From CAYTXJ01 sp965613025 (lineage in GTDB: Bacteria > Desulfobacterota > DSM-4660 > Desulfatiglandales > JALVMZ01): a DNA stretch of 46,038 nucleotides. Made by a program: the position numbers and the translations under genes. Where the stretch lies: contig CBFDUE010000011.1 of the NCBI GenBank assembly GCA_965613025.1, positions 1 through 46,038 on the forward strand, given 5' to 3'. The notes below the pieces were generated by a model. It worked only from the letters and a program-made list of their open reading frames with translations, ran no database searches and was not told the origin of the DNA. Of this stretch, positions 18,197-27,300 are shown piece after piece; position 1 is the stretch's first letter, and each line of letters opens with the position of its first letter.

Positions 18197-18901
18197 ATGA
18201 AAGAGAAGAGAGGCCCTTGGCGTTTTGTCCAGGAGTTTTTTGAACAAGAGAGAAAGCTACCCTTTTTACCCCCCTTCTCCTTAGAGGGATGGCTCTTCTT
18301 CTTGGCAGGTCTTATTCCATCCTTGATTATCGGTTGGATTATCTATCCAATGGCATTATATTCTGAACAGAAACAGCCTATAAATTTTAGTCATGCCATA
18401 CATACCAATCCTGAATTTGTGGAGATTGAAGCAGAGACAGAGGTTGAAAAGTGTCTCTATTGCCATTCCTTCAGGGAGGATGGAACCTTTACAGGTATCC
18501 CTAAGCTTGAAAAATGTATGGAATGTCATGATGATCCTGAAAGCCCTTTGGGTTCAAATCCAGAGGAGAAGAAATTTCTGAAATTGTATGTTGCTCAAGA
18601 GAAAGAGATTCCCTGGCTTTCCTATTTCCGTCAGCCTGATTGTGTCTATTTTTCACACATCGCTCATGTAAAGATGGGAAAGATAGGGTGCAGAAGGTGT
18701 CATGGTGATCATGGCAAATCCCATGATCTTCCTGTATATCAGAGAAACAGACTTACGGGATATAGCAAATATATCTGGGGCAGAAATATTGCAGGGTGGA
18801 AGTTCCACCCCTGGGACAGTATGAAGATGGATGACTGTGCGGAATGTCATAAGAAGATGGGGCATGAAGAAAACAATGCCTGTTTTGTATGCCATAAATA
18901 G
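18197..18901 (+). CDS. qrcA: Membrane-anchored pentaheme cytochrome c, QrcA-like
   Basis: The protein has 234 residues. One transmembrane helix at about 31-54 anchors a periplasmic domain with five CXXCH sites: CLYCH (86-90), CMECH (107-111), CRRCH (165-169), CAECH (214-218) and CFVCH (229-233). Additional conserved-looking histidines (INFSHAIH, YFSHIAH) could be distal ligands. It opens a five-gene operon whose order (cytochrome, molybdopterin-family protein, ferredoxin, NrfD) matches Qrc of sulfate reducers and, less closely, alternative complex III. In Qrc this subunit accepts electrons from the type I cytochrome c3 pool. Characterised QrcA is described as hexaheme, so one site is missing compared with that protein. 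The gene symbol is by synteny. Confidence 0.85.
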   Translation: MKEKRGPWRFVQEFFEQERKLPFLPPFSLEGWLFFLAGLIPSLIIGWIIYPMALYSEQKQPINFSHAIHTNPEFVEIEAETEVEKCLYCHSFREDGTFTGIPKLEKCMECHDDPESPLGSNPEEKKFLKLYVAQEKEIPWLSYFRQPDCVYFSHIAHVKMGKIGCRRCHGDHGKSHDLPVYQRNRLTGYSKYIWGRNIAGWKFHPWDSMKMDDCAECHKKMGHEENNACFVCHK

Positions 18902-18923
18902 ATCTTAACGAGGGGAAAGGGTC

Positions 18924-21338
18924 ATGGAACTCAACAGAAGAAACTTTATAAAGCTTTTGGCAGGGGCTGTGGCAGGCATTCATGCCACTCCTTTACCCTG
19001 GAAGCTTACAGATGATATCGCCATTTGGACACAGAACTGGCCGTGGTTACCTGTGCCTGAAGAAGGTGAATTTAATTATCAAAAGAGTGTGTGCACTCTG
19101 TGTCCAGGGGGGTGTGGGATTGAAGTAAGGAGGGTGGATGCAAGACCCATAAAGATAGATGGAAGATCGGATTATCCCATAAATCCAGGGGGTATATGCC
19201 CCATGGGTGCTGGGGGGCTTCAGCTCCTCTATAATGAACAGATTCGTTTTACATCTCCCATGAAGAGGATGGGGCCAAAGGGAAGCGGAAAGTTTGTTCC
19301 CATAAGTTGGAAAGAGGGTTTAGAGGCTGTTATAAAGAAGATCGCTGATCTTAGAAGAGAGGGGAGGCCTGAATCCGTAGTTATTATAGATGGGTTTCAT
19401 AGATATTCAACCATGTCTCTTCTCCTTAAGAGGTTTGCCGATGCAATAGGGACACCTAATTACTTAAGAATTCCTGATTCTTGGGATACCCAAATAACTG
19501 CAAATTATCTCATGATGGGATATGATGGTCCATTTGGTTATGATCTTGAAAATTCGGATCTTATATTGAGTTTTGGCTGTGGATTTATAGAGGGGTGGGG
19601 TTCTCCTGGAAGATCCTTTAATGCATGGAGGGTATTCAAACAGAATCTAAATGGTAAGAATACAAGATTTATCCAGATTGAGGCTCGGGCATCCAATACG
19701 GCATCCAAGGCAGATCTATGGATAGCTCCTCGCCCTGGAACTGAAAGTGCACTTGCTCTTGGAATAGCCCATGTAATTGTAAAAGAGGGTTTATATAATA
19801 GGGACTTTTTAGAAAAGAATACCTGGGGTTTTGATGACTTCTATGATGAAAGAGGAGGAAAAAGGGAAGGGTTTAGGAGCATTCTTAGAGAATATGATCC
19901 TAAGAGGGTAGAGGAGATAACAGGGGTTAAGGCATCACTTATTAGAGATATAGCAGTTGCCTTTTCTAAGGCAAAAAATCCCCTTGCTATCTGTGGAAAG
20001 GGAAAAGGTGATCTAAATGGTTTGGTTTGGGAACACATGGCCATTTTAGCCCTTAATGTGCTTGTTGGTGGAATAAACCGGGAAGGCGGAATAATCCTTC
20101 ATGATGAGCTTGCCTATAATCCTTGGCAGGAGGTTATAAAAGATAAGGTATCAGAGATTGGGATTAAAAAATCCAGAATTGATGGGGTAGGAGAAAAAGA
20201 ATTTCCCTTTTCAAGATATAATCCCTGGGTATTTGCAGATAAGATATGCTCTAATAGAAAAAGTCCCGCTGAGATAGTTTTAATATTCTCTTCCAATCCG
20301 GTATTTACCCTTTTGGAAAATAGGAGATTTAAAAGGGCAATTGAAAAGATCCCATTAGTAGTTAATTTTACACCCTTCAGAGATGAGACCTCTTACTACT
20401 CTGATATTGTCTTGCCTGACTGTGTATATCTTGAAAAGATAGAGGATATTGCCAATCCACCAGGGATTCCTTATCCCCTCTATGCTGTGAGTCCACCTGT
20501 ATTAGATCCTCTATATGATACCAGAAACTGTGGTGATATTTTAATTCAGTTAGCAAAGGGTATTGGTGGAAGTGTATCAGAGTCTTTTCCATGGGAAGGC
20601 TTTAATGATTGTATCAAGGAGCGTCTTTCAAAGATCATAAAGGGTGTAAATGGAATTATAGGTTTTGAAGGTTCAAAAGAGATATGGAAAGGGTTTGGAG
20701 CTAAATATATAAAAAGTAATTATCAGAGTTTAGATGATGCGTGGGAAAAGATTCAGTCTACCCATATCTGGTTTAGACCCACATATAGAAAAGATATAAG
20801 CTCTTTCTTTAATACCCCATCTGGAAGATTAGAATTTTTCTCTCAGATACTCTATAGATATATAAAAGAGGGGAGTATCAGTGTATCTGACCCCATTAGA
20901 GGATCTTTGCCTTACTTTGATCCTGAGCTGAATGATAATGGGGAAGGACTTAAGATGATCCCATATGAGTTGATTCAATTATCCAGTAACTGGCTTCCAA
21001 GCCCTCCATATATCTATAAGATATTATTTGATCATCAGCTACTTAAAAGAGATTCCTTTGTAGAGATTAATCCACAGACTGCTAAGAGATATGGCCTTCA
21101 AGAAGGGGATAAAATAGTCTTAAAGAGCAAGTCAGGAAGTATTAAGGTCCGTGTGCATCTCTTTGAAGGTGCAATGCCAGATAGGATATTTATCCCGATT
21201 GGATTTGGCCACTTTGCCTATGATGATTTTCAGAAAGGTAAAGGAGTCAATCCAAACGATATAATGGAATGTAAAATAGATCCTATAAGTGGGTATCCTA
21301 TCTGGTGGACTACAGAGATTGAGATAGAGAAAATATAA
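18924..21338 (+). CDS. qrcB: Molybdopterin oxidoreductase-family subunit, QrcB-like
   Basis: The protein has 804 residues and is probably exported by Tat: the N-terminus reads NRRNFIKLLAGA with RR at 5-6. A 4Fe-4S site follows (C57, C60, C64 and C92: CTLCPGGCGIEV and GICPMG). The remainder has the DMSO reductase-family fold, including WIAPRPGTESALALG and a C-terminal domain with FVEINPQTAKRYGLQEGD. Where a catalytic member carries its Mo-ligating Cys, SeCys or Ser I see PDSWDTQITAN. No cysteine is present there, consistent with QrcB, which lacks molybdenum and serves as an electron-transfer scaffold. The N-terminal WKLTDDIAIWTQNWPW segment is typical of this subgroup. The gene lies 22 bp after the cytochrome gene. 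Confidence 0.85.
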   Translation: MELNRRNFIKLLAGAVAGIHATPLPWKLTDDIAIWTQNWPWLPVPEEGEFNYQKSVCTLCPGGCGIEVRRVDARPIKIDGRSDYPINPGGICPMGAGGLQLLYNEQIRFTSPMKRMGPKGSGKFVPISWKEGLEAVIKKIADLRREGRPESVVIIDGFHRYSTMSLLLKRFADAIGTPNYLRIPDSWDTQITANYLMMGYDGPFGYDLENSDLILSFGCGFIEGWGSPGRSFNAWRVFKQNLNGKNTRFIQIEARASNTASKADLWIAPRPGTESALALGIAHVIVKEGLYNRDFLEKNTWGFDDFYDERGGKREGFRSILREYDPKRVEEITGVKASLIRDIAVAFSKAKNPLAICGKGKGDLNGLVWEHMAILALNVLVGGINREGGIILHDELAYNPWQEVIKDKVSEIGIKKSRIDGVGEKEFPFSRYNPWVFADKICSNRKSPAEIVLIFSSNPVFTLLENRRFKRAIEKIPLVVNFTPFRDETSYYSDIVLPDCVYLEKIEDIANPPGIPYPLYAVSPPVLDPLYDTRNCGDILIQLAKGIGGSVSESFPWEGFNDCIKERLSKIIKGVNGIIGFEGSKEIWKGFGAKYIKSNYQSLDDAWEKIQSTHIWFRPTYRKDISSFFNTPSGRLEFFSQILYRYIKEGSISVSDPIRGSLPYFDPELNDNGEGLKMIPYELIQLSSNWLPSPPYIYKILFDHQLLKRDSFVEINPQTAKRYGLQEGDKIVLKSKSGSIKVRVHLFEGAMPDRIFIPIGFGHFAYDDFQKGKGVNPNDIMECKIDPISGYPIWWTTEIEIEKI

Positions 21339-21362
21339 AGATTTGATTTGGAGTAAAGAGAT

Positions 21363-22157
21363 ATGAAGGAGGAAAAGAAGGGAAAATACAGATTTGGGAT
21401 GGTTATTGATCTGGATAGATGCACGGGGTGTGGAACATGTGTAGTTGCATGTGCAACAGAGAATAACATCACAGTTAGGGCAGATGAATCTGATAAAGAG
21501 AGAAGTATCTCCTGGATGCAGCTATATATGATCACTAATGGAAAACCCTTCCCATATACCCAGGTAAGCTATTTCCCAAGGCCATGTATGCACTGTGATC
21601 ATCATACCCCTTGTGTATCTGTGTGTCCTCCTACTGCTACCAGAATGGATCCTAATACCGGAATAGTAAGTCAGATATATACCCGTTGCATTGGCTGTAG
21701 ATACTGTCAGGCAGCATGTCCATATCATGCAAGATATTTCAACTGGTGGGATGGTTATAGACTTGCTCAGCCATTTCCTAAGGGGATTGAAAGGGGCCTT
21801 TCTCCAGAGGTCTCTGTTAGAATGAGGGGGGTGGTTGAGAAATGCACCTTCTGCCATCATAGACTTATGAGGGCTAAGACAAAGGCATATGCAGAGGGAA
21901 GAAGGGAGATTGGTGAGATGGAGTATCAGACTGCCTGTGCTGAGATATGTCCGGTTCAGGCTATTACCTTTGGAGATCTTAATAATCCAGAGCACAAGGT
22001 CTATGAGCTTTCAAGGTCTCCCCATGCATTTAGGTTATTGGAAAGATTGGGAACCGAGCCAAAGGTCTATTATCTGTCAAAGCGGAGCTGGGTAAGAGAG
22101 AAGGCGGATAATTATAGGCCTGAAGAGTTTAAGAGGGTAAATATAAAGATCGGTTGA
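21363..22157 (+). CDS. qrcC: Periplasmic four-cluster ferredoxin subunit, QrcC-like
   Basis: The 264-residue iron-sulfur protein is of the DmsB/NrfC/PsrB type. Cysteine groups for four clusters are visible: CTGCGTCVVAC (20-30), CMHCDHHTPCVSVCP, CIGCRYCQAACP, and CTFCHHR together with CAEICP. There is no signal peptide of its own. In homologous complexes this subunit is exported by hitch-hiking on the Tat-exported large subunit. It would pass electrons between the QrcB-like subunit and the quinone site at the NrfD protein. It lies 24 bp after qrcB and is followed by qrcD with a strong AAGGAGGA ribosome binding site. Confidence 0.88.
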   Translation: MKEEKKGKYRFGMVIDLDRCTGCGTCVVACATENNITVRADESDKERSISWMQLYMITNGKPFPYTQVSYFPRPCMHCDHHTPCVSVCPPTATRMDPNTGIVSQIYTRCIGCRYCQAACPYHARYFNWWDGYRLAQPFPKGIERGLSPEVSVRMRGVVEKCTFCHHRLMRAKTKAYAEGRREIGEMEYQTACAEICPVQAITFGDLNNPEHKVYELSRSPHAFRLLERLGTEPKVYYLSKRSWVREKADNYRPEEFKRVNIKIG

Positions 22158-22179
22158 TCCTTTTAAGGAGGACTTGGGT

Positions 22180-23427
22180 ATGTTTGATGAGGCTTTAATA
22201 GGAGAAGGATTAAAGAGGTGTTCTCCAGGGAAGTTCTTCCTCTGGACCCTTCCATGGATAGGATTAATTGTGTGGGGATTGGTAAGTGCATTTTTCTGTC
22301 TGTTTTTTGGTTTAAATCAGACCAATATGAGTAATATCTTTGCATTTGCACTATGGATAGTGTTTGATTTAGCTGTAATTGCATTGGGTGCAGGTGCCTT
22401 TTTTACTGGATTTTTAAGCTATATTATTGGTAAGGATGAACTTAAAGATATAATAAATGCAGCAGTAATTGTAGGCTTTATATGCTATTCCGGGGCAGTT
22501 GCAATGCTTGGAATTGATATTGGGCAACCCCTGAGAGGTTGGTTTATATTCTGGCATGCAAATGTCCATTCAATGCTTACAGAGGTGTCTTTCTGTATCA
22601 CATGCTATCTGGGTGTGCTTGCAGTTGAATATATACCAATTATCCTGGAAAATCGTAAGCTTCAAGAAGTGCCTGAACTCAGATTGTTTGGTCATAATCT
22701 ACATCATATAATGGCAGTGATAGCGGCTTCAGGCACCTTTTTATCCTTTTTCCATCAGGGCTCCTTAGGTGGTATGTTTGGAGTGATGGATGCAAGGCCA
22801 TTTGCCAATAGGTGGGAGATCTATATATGGCCAACCACCTTTTTCCTCTTTGTGCTTTCAGCTATAGCGGCAGGGCCCTGTTTTACCATATTATGTGTTA
22901 AGCTCACAGAAGGAATAACCCGCAAAAAATTGGTGCCTGAAAGAGCAATTAATACTTTGTCTAAGATTGCAGGATATCTTTTGGCATTATATATGGTTCT
23001 TAAGATAGCTGATACCTTGGGATGGGTATTTGACATTGTTCCTGAAGCGGGTCTTAAATTTATGGATTTCTATCGTGAAGGGCCCTATGGAGTGTGGCTT
23101 TTCATTGCAGAGATAGGTGTATTTGGAATTATTCCTGCGATAATCCTTTTGATTCCAGGTGCAAGAAAGAATACCAAATGGCTTATAGTGGCCTGTTTAA
23201 TGAATTGCACAGGTATTGTGTTAAATAGATTTGTATTTATTGTGGTAAATCTTGCAATACCTGTGATGCCTTTTGATAGATTCTGGAGCTATATACCCAC
23301 ATGGCAGGAGTGGGGAATAGCGCTGGCTTTAGTGGGATATGGATTTCTGCTATTTTCTGTATCTTACAGATATTTACCGCTTTTTCCAAAGGAAAAGGCA
23401 TTAAATCCTGCAATATATTCAAATTAA
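22180..23427 (+). CDS. qrcD: NrfD-family quinone-interacting membrane subunit, QrcD-like
   Basis: This is a 415-residue polytopic membrane protein of the NrfD/PsrC family with about ten predicted helices (roughly 20-45, 52-85, 92-115, 133-157, 175-200, 214-243, 262-286, 305-330, 338-365 and 385-410). NrfD subunits bind menaquinone and hold the periplasmic Fe-S subunit. I chose ATG 22180 because AGGAGG lies eight bases upstream. A TTG at 22174 is only two bases from that site. The presence of NrfD with the pentaheme cytochrome and non-catalytic molybdopterin-family subunit supports menaquinone reduction by periplasmic electrons. Confidence 0.9.
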   Translation: MFDEALIGEGLKRCSPGKFFLWTLPWIGLIVWGLVSAFFCLFFGLNQTNMSNIFAFALWIVFDLAVIALGAGAFFTGFLSYIIGKDELKDIINAAVIVGFICYSGAVAMLGIDIGQPLRGWFIFWHANVHSMLTEVSFCITCYLGVLAVEYIPIILENRKLQEVPELRLFGHNLHHIMAVIAASGTFLSFFHQGSLGGMFGVMDARPFANRWEIYIWPTTFFLFVLSAIAAGPCFTILCVKLTEGITRKKLVPERAINTLSKIAGYLLALYMVLKIADTLGWVFDIVPEAGLKFMDFYREGPYGVWLFIAEIGVFGIIPAIILLIPGARKNTKWLIVACLMNCTGIVLNRFVFIVVNLAIPVMPFDRFWSYIPTWQEWGIALALVGYGFLLFSVSYRYLPLFPKEKALNPAIYSN

Positions 23428-23451
23428 CTATTTTAATAAGGAGATGGGCCT

Positions 23452-23640
23452 ATGACACCGTTTTCTTTTGAATGGCAATGGAATATAGATCATATAATAT
23501 TTTTTGGATTTCTATACCTTGCCTTAGGGGTAGTAGTAGCAGGGCTTACATATTCCTTTTTTAAATCCTGGATGGATCTTTCTAAGGAAGAAGAGCTACC
23601 TCAAGAGATTCCTTATAGAAAAAGGTATAATGAATATTAG
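23452..23640 (+). CDS. Small single-helix membrane protein of the Qrc-like operon
   Basis: The protein has 62 residues, with one hydrophobic helix at about 15-38 and a charged C-terminal tail ending in YRKRYNEY. AAGGAG lies about eight bases before the ATG, and the gene is 24 bp after the NrfD gene, so it belongs to the same transcript. I do not recognise a named family. By position it is probably a small accessory subunit that stabilises the membrane part of the complex. Confidence 0.75.
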   Translation: MTPFSFEWQWNIDHIIFFGFLYLALGVVVAGLTYSFFKSWMDLSKEEELPQEIPYRKRYNEY

Positions 23641-23701
23641 ATATATAGCTTCTATCTGCTATTGCTTTCTATATTTCCCATCCTCTATTTAAAGGAAATC
23701 C

Positions 23702-24334
23702 ATGAAACAAAATAGAAAGGTAGATAAAGTAGTTATCTTTGATTGTGATGGAGTTATGTTTGATTCCAAAAAGGCAAATGAAAATTTCTACAATCACATA
23801 CTCTCCCATTTTGGCCTTCCTCCTATGACAGAGGGGCAGGTCGAATATGTGCATATGCATACGGTGATTGAGTCTCTCAGGTTTCTTTTTAAAGGCACTC
23901 CCTATTTTGAAGATGCCCTGAGATACAGGGAGGTGATGGATTATAGGCCGTTTATTAAAGATATGGTTATGGAAGATGGTCTTGTGGAGCTACTGGAGAT
24001 GCTGCGTCCCAGATACGGGCTTGCAGTTGCTACTAATAGAAGCGATACCATAGGAGAGGTATTAAAGACATTTAAGATAGATCATTTTTTTGATATAGTT
24101 ATTTCATCTTTGGATGTGAAGAATCCTAAACCCCATCCTGAATCTCTCATAAAGATACTCAATTTTTTTAATCTTCCTCCAAAAGATGCCTATTATGTAG
24201 GAGACTCTCCCGTGGATAGTCAGACCGCAAGAGCCTCCCGCGTAAATTTTATTGCATATAAACGAAACGATTTAGATGCCGACTACCATATAGATCACCT
24301 CATGCAGATAGCTAAAATTATAATAGATACTTAA
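23702..24334 (+). CDS. HAD-superfamily hydrolase, phosphoglycolate phosphatase-like
   Basis: The protein has 210 residues and all four HAD motifs: FDCDGVMFDS (nucleophile D14 and D16), ATNR as motif II, the KNPKPHP lysine as motif III and VGDSPVDSQTA as motif IV. The helical cap between motifs I and II is the small class seen in phosphoglycolate phosphatase and beta-phosphoglucomutase-like enzymes. The substrate cannot be read from the sequence. AAAGGAAATCC precedes the ATG. The gene is 61 bp downstream of the Qrc-like operon on the same strand with no hairpin between, so it may be cotranscribed. It ends 48 bp from the convergent pilus operon. Confidence 0.85.
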   Translation: MKQNRKVDKVVIFDCDGVMFDSKKANENFYNHILSHFGLPPMTEGQVEYVHMHTVIESLRFLFKGTPYFEDALRYREVMDYRPFIKDMVMEDGLVELLEMLRPRYGLAVATNRSDTIGEVLKTFKIDHFFDIVISSLDVKNPKPHPESLIKILNFFNLPPKDAYYVGDSPVDSQTARASRVNFIAYKRNDLDADYHIDHLMQIAKIIIDT

Positions 24335-24382
24335 CTTAACTATCGTTTAAACATTTACATCCTTATATAAATAAATATAATT

Positions 24383-27300
24383 TTAATATTTTATTGTTAC
24401 ACTACCCCCTGATGAACAACCTGGAGCAGTAACAGGATCTGAACAGTAGGGAGTAAATGTTATCTCATAATATTTATATTTTGAATAATCCAATGGCACA
24501 ATGTAAGGCCCATAAGGATGTGTAGGATCATCAAATGTTCCTTTATATAAATATTCATCTCCATATTCTACATTCAGTATCTCCTCTTCTTTTTCCTCTG
24601 CAATATTATATGCTCTCACTACAAGAGAAGATCCCTTTATTGGAGGATTATAATTAGAATCTCTGACCCAAATATAGAGAATATTGTTATTAAGTTGAGT
24701 TGTTAAATTACAGTCTCCAGAAAACAGAACAGGAATTCTTGCAAATATTAGATTAGATAGATTTTGCATACTCTTTTCCCAAGAGAGATTCCCTGTATCA
24801 AGACTGGATTTGTAAAGATTAATCCCTTCTCCTCCTGCAAATATATAAGATGGATTATCAAGGCTATCTAAGGAAAGTGTATGAATCGCATAGAGTGAGG
24901 TGTCATCGGGCGGTTCAAATTGAGGGAGTCCATTATTTGCTTCGGTCCAGGAGGAGTCATCCATTGGAGAACCATCGTCATTTAAAGGATAAAAAAGCAC
25001 ATTTCCAATGGCATGCGATTGATTTGCTCCCCAGAAATATGTGGCTATATAGAGACGATTATTTTGATAGTCTACTAAAATATCTTTTATATTATGCTCT
25101 TTATCTCTTATGGTTGAAAATGTAAATTTATCCCCTTTTTGAAAGTCTGAAGATCCGTTTTTAATCTTGAAAGATAGTACATCTTCCTTAGTAAAGGTAT
25201 ATTCATTAGCAAATGAAAATTCCCCTATCTTACCTGATTCTGTTCCTTTAACAGAGAATGTAAATTCTCCTCCATCTGATGTTGAGATACATTCAACTGT
25301 CCATTCTTCTGTCTTTGTATCCTTTCCAACTTTAATATCACTAATCGTTCCTGTTCCCTTATTTTCCATTGAAGGAATGGCGTCAGAGGCTATAACTCCT
25401 CTGCCTAATCCATTATTAAGTGACTTCCAGTCAGGATTATCAGTGGGGCTATACCATACACCCGCTTCTTCTGTGCCAGCATAGATATAACCATTTGGAT
25501 GAATTGCTATAGTGGTTATATTATTTTGAAGGAAAGAACCAAAGGCATCCCATGTTTTTCCTCCGTCATTGCTTTTAAATACACCCTGATTTGTTGCCGC
25601 AAATAATATGGCATTTTCACCATTGGTATTTGTAAGCTTACTAATTTCTCTAATAATTACTCCATCTTCTATTCCATTAGCTTTGTTAAAGGTATCTCCT
25701 CCATCAGTTGAATAGTATATACCATCTCCCTCAGTCCCAGCCCACACATAATCAGAATTATTATCATCACACAACAGAGATAAGATAGCATAATTTAGCC
25801 TTAAGATAGCATATAGATTTCTTTTAGGGCCTGTATTCCAATTTAATCCACCGTCTTTACTTCTAAAGATACTTCCTTTTCCTTTATGTCCAGTAGCCAC
25901 ATAGATTGTATCAGAGTCATCAGGCTCGATCTTAATATCATTTATGTATGGCTCAAGCCAGTTTTGCCCTGGATATTGAGAAGATCTGCTCACATTTGTC
26001 CAAGATGCTCCATAGTCTGTGGACTTATATACTCCGCCTCCATTAGTTCCAATATACATAATTGAAGGATCTTGTGGATTAACAGCAATAGAGGTGACCC
26101 GAGTAGTTCTTCCTGCGTTTTGAACCTCTGCGGTAACTGTAAAGAGACCACCAATAGGTTTAGGATCAGTTGTACTGATAAGGGCTGAATTAGAAATACC
26201 ACCTGAAGTGGTATTTGATGCCGGACTCATCATTCCGCCCATATCATAGGTTTTAAAAGATACTGAAGTCCCATCAGGAATAGGATTTCCATAGATATCT
26301 GAAAGAGAAACTTTCGCTGGATCCTCAAGTCCAATTTTCCACCATCCTGAAATATTTAAATATTTAAGACTTATTCCAAACCCTTCTCCAACCGGTGGGC
26401 CTGTATTAATATTTAGGCCGACTGAACCAGTGGTCACATTTGTATCATTATGATATACAGCCTTAAGGTAAACTGGGCCAGATTTGCTACCACTTTTTAT
26501 TATCGTTCTGACTTTACCGCCTTTTGTAACATCAAACGGGATAGAGAGCTTTTCGCCTCCATTTGGCCCACTTATTAAATAGAAATCCACCCTATAACCA
26601 TCCACCACAGTATATCCTTGAGAATCCCTAACAACAAATTGTATAATAGAGGTAGAATTTCCTCCAGTACCCATTATATCAATTGAAGGCGGATCTGGAT
26701 AACCTTCATCCAGACTGATACTAAATGGAGGTGGATTAATTATAATATCTTTTTGAGCCGTAATATCTACCCCTGAAGTATGCCATGTGGCTGTTATAGT
26801 TGCAGTTCCTCCATTTTGATATGCGCTAAATTCTACTTCGGTATATCCTCCCTCAACGATTTGTGCCTCAGCCGGTATGGTCCCAAGTGAAGGATCATTT
26901 AATGAAAATTTTACTATCTCTCCAGCAGGCGCTGGATCGCCATTTGCATCTGTTAACTCCACTCGGACAGTAGCTTTTTCCTCTCCTGTGGCCAAAAGAG
27001 AATTGGGCGTAATTATCAAAGTAATACTTCCTGGTTTATATTGGATTTCTACCTCAGCTGTTTTTCCTCCACATTCAGCCCTTATCTTTGCACTTCCTAC
27101 CTTAGCAGATGCGGTAAGTGTGGTCTCAGCCACTCCGTAGGAAGTGGAACTATCCTGAGGATTTAAACTTCCATCACCTTCTATTATTTGGAAGTGAACT
27201 ATTGTTCCATCAGGTGCATCACCGCCTCCTTCAACATAGACATGAGCTGAGACAGTGGCTGTGCTTTCACCATCTGCGGGAAGTTCGGAAGGACTTATAG

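Noticed and set aside
21522..21995. 157-codon minus-strand frame opposite the ferredoxin subunit gene
   Set aside because: It lies wholly inside a gene with four intact Fe-S cluster motifs on the other strand. Its composition is that of an antisense shadow.
18197..23640. Polysulfide/thiosulfate reductase or alternative complex III
   Set aside because: Psr/Phs lacks a multiheme cytochrome subunit and needs a Mo-ligating residue that I do not see here. ACIII has the molybdopterin-like and Fe-S parts fused and carries ActDEF genes that are absent. Qrc fits best.
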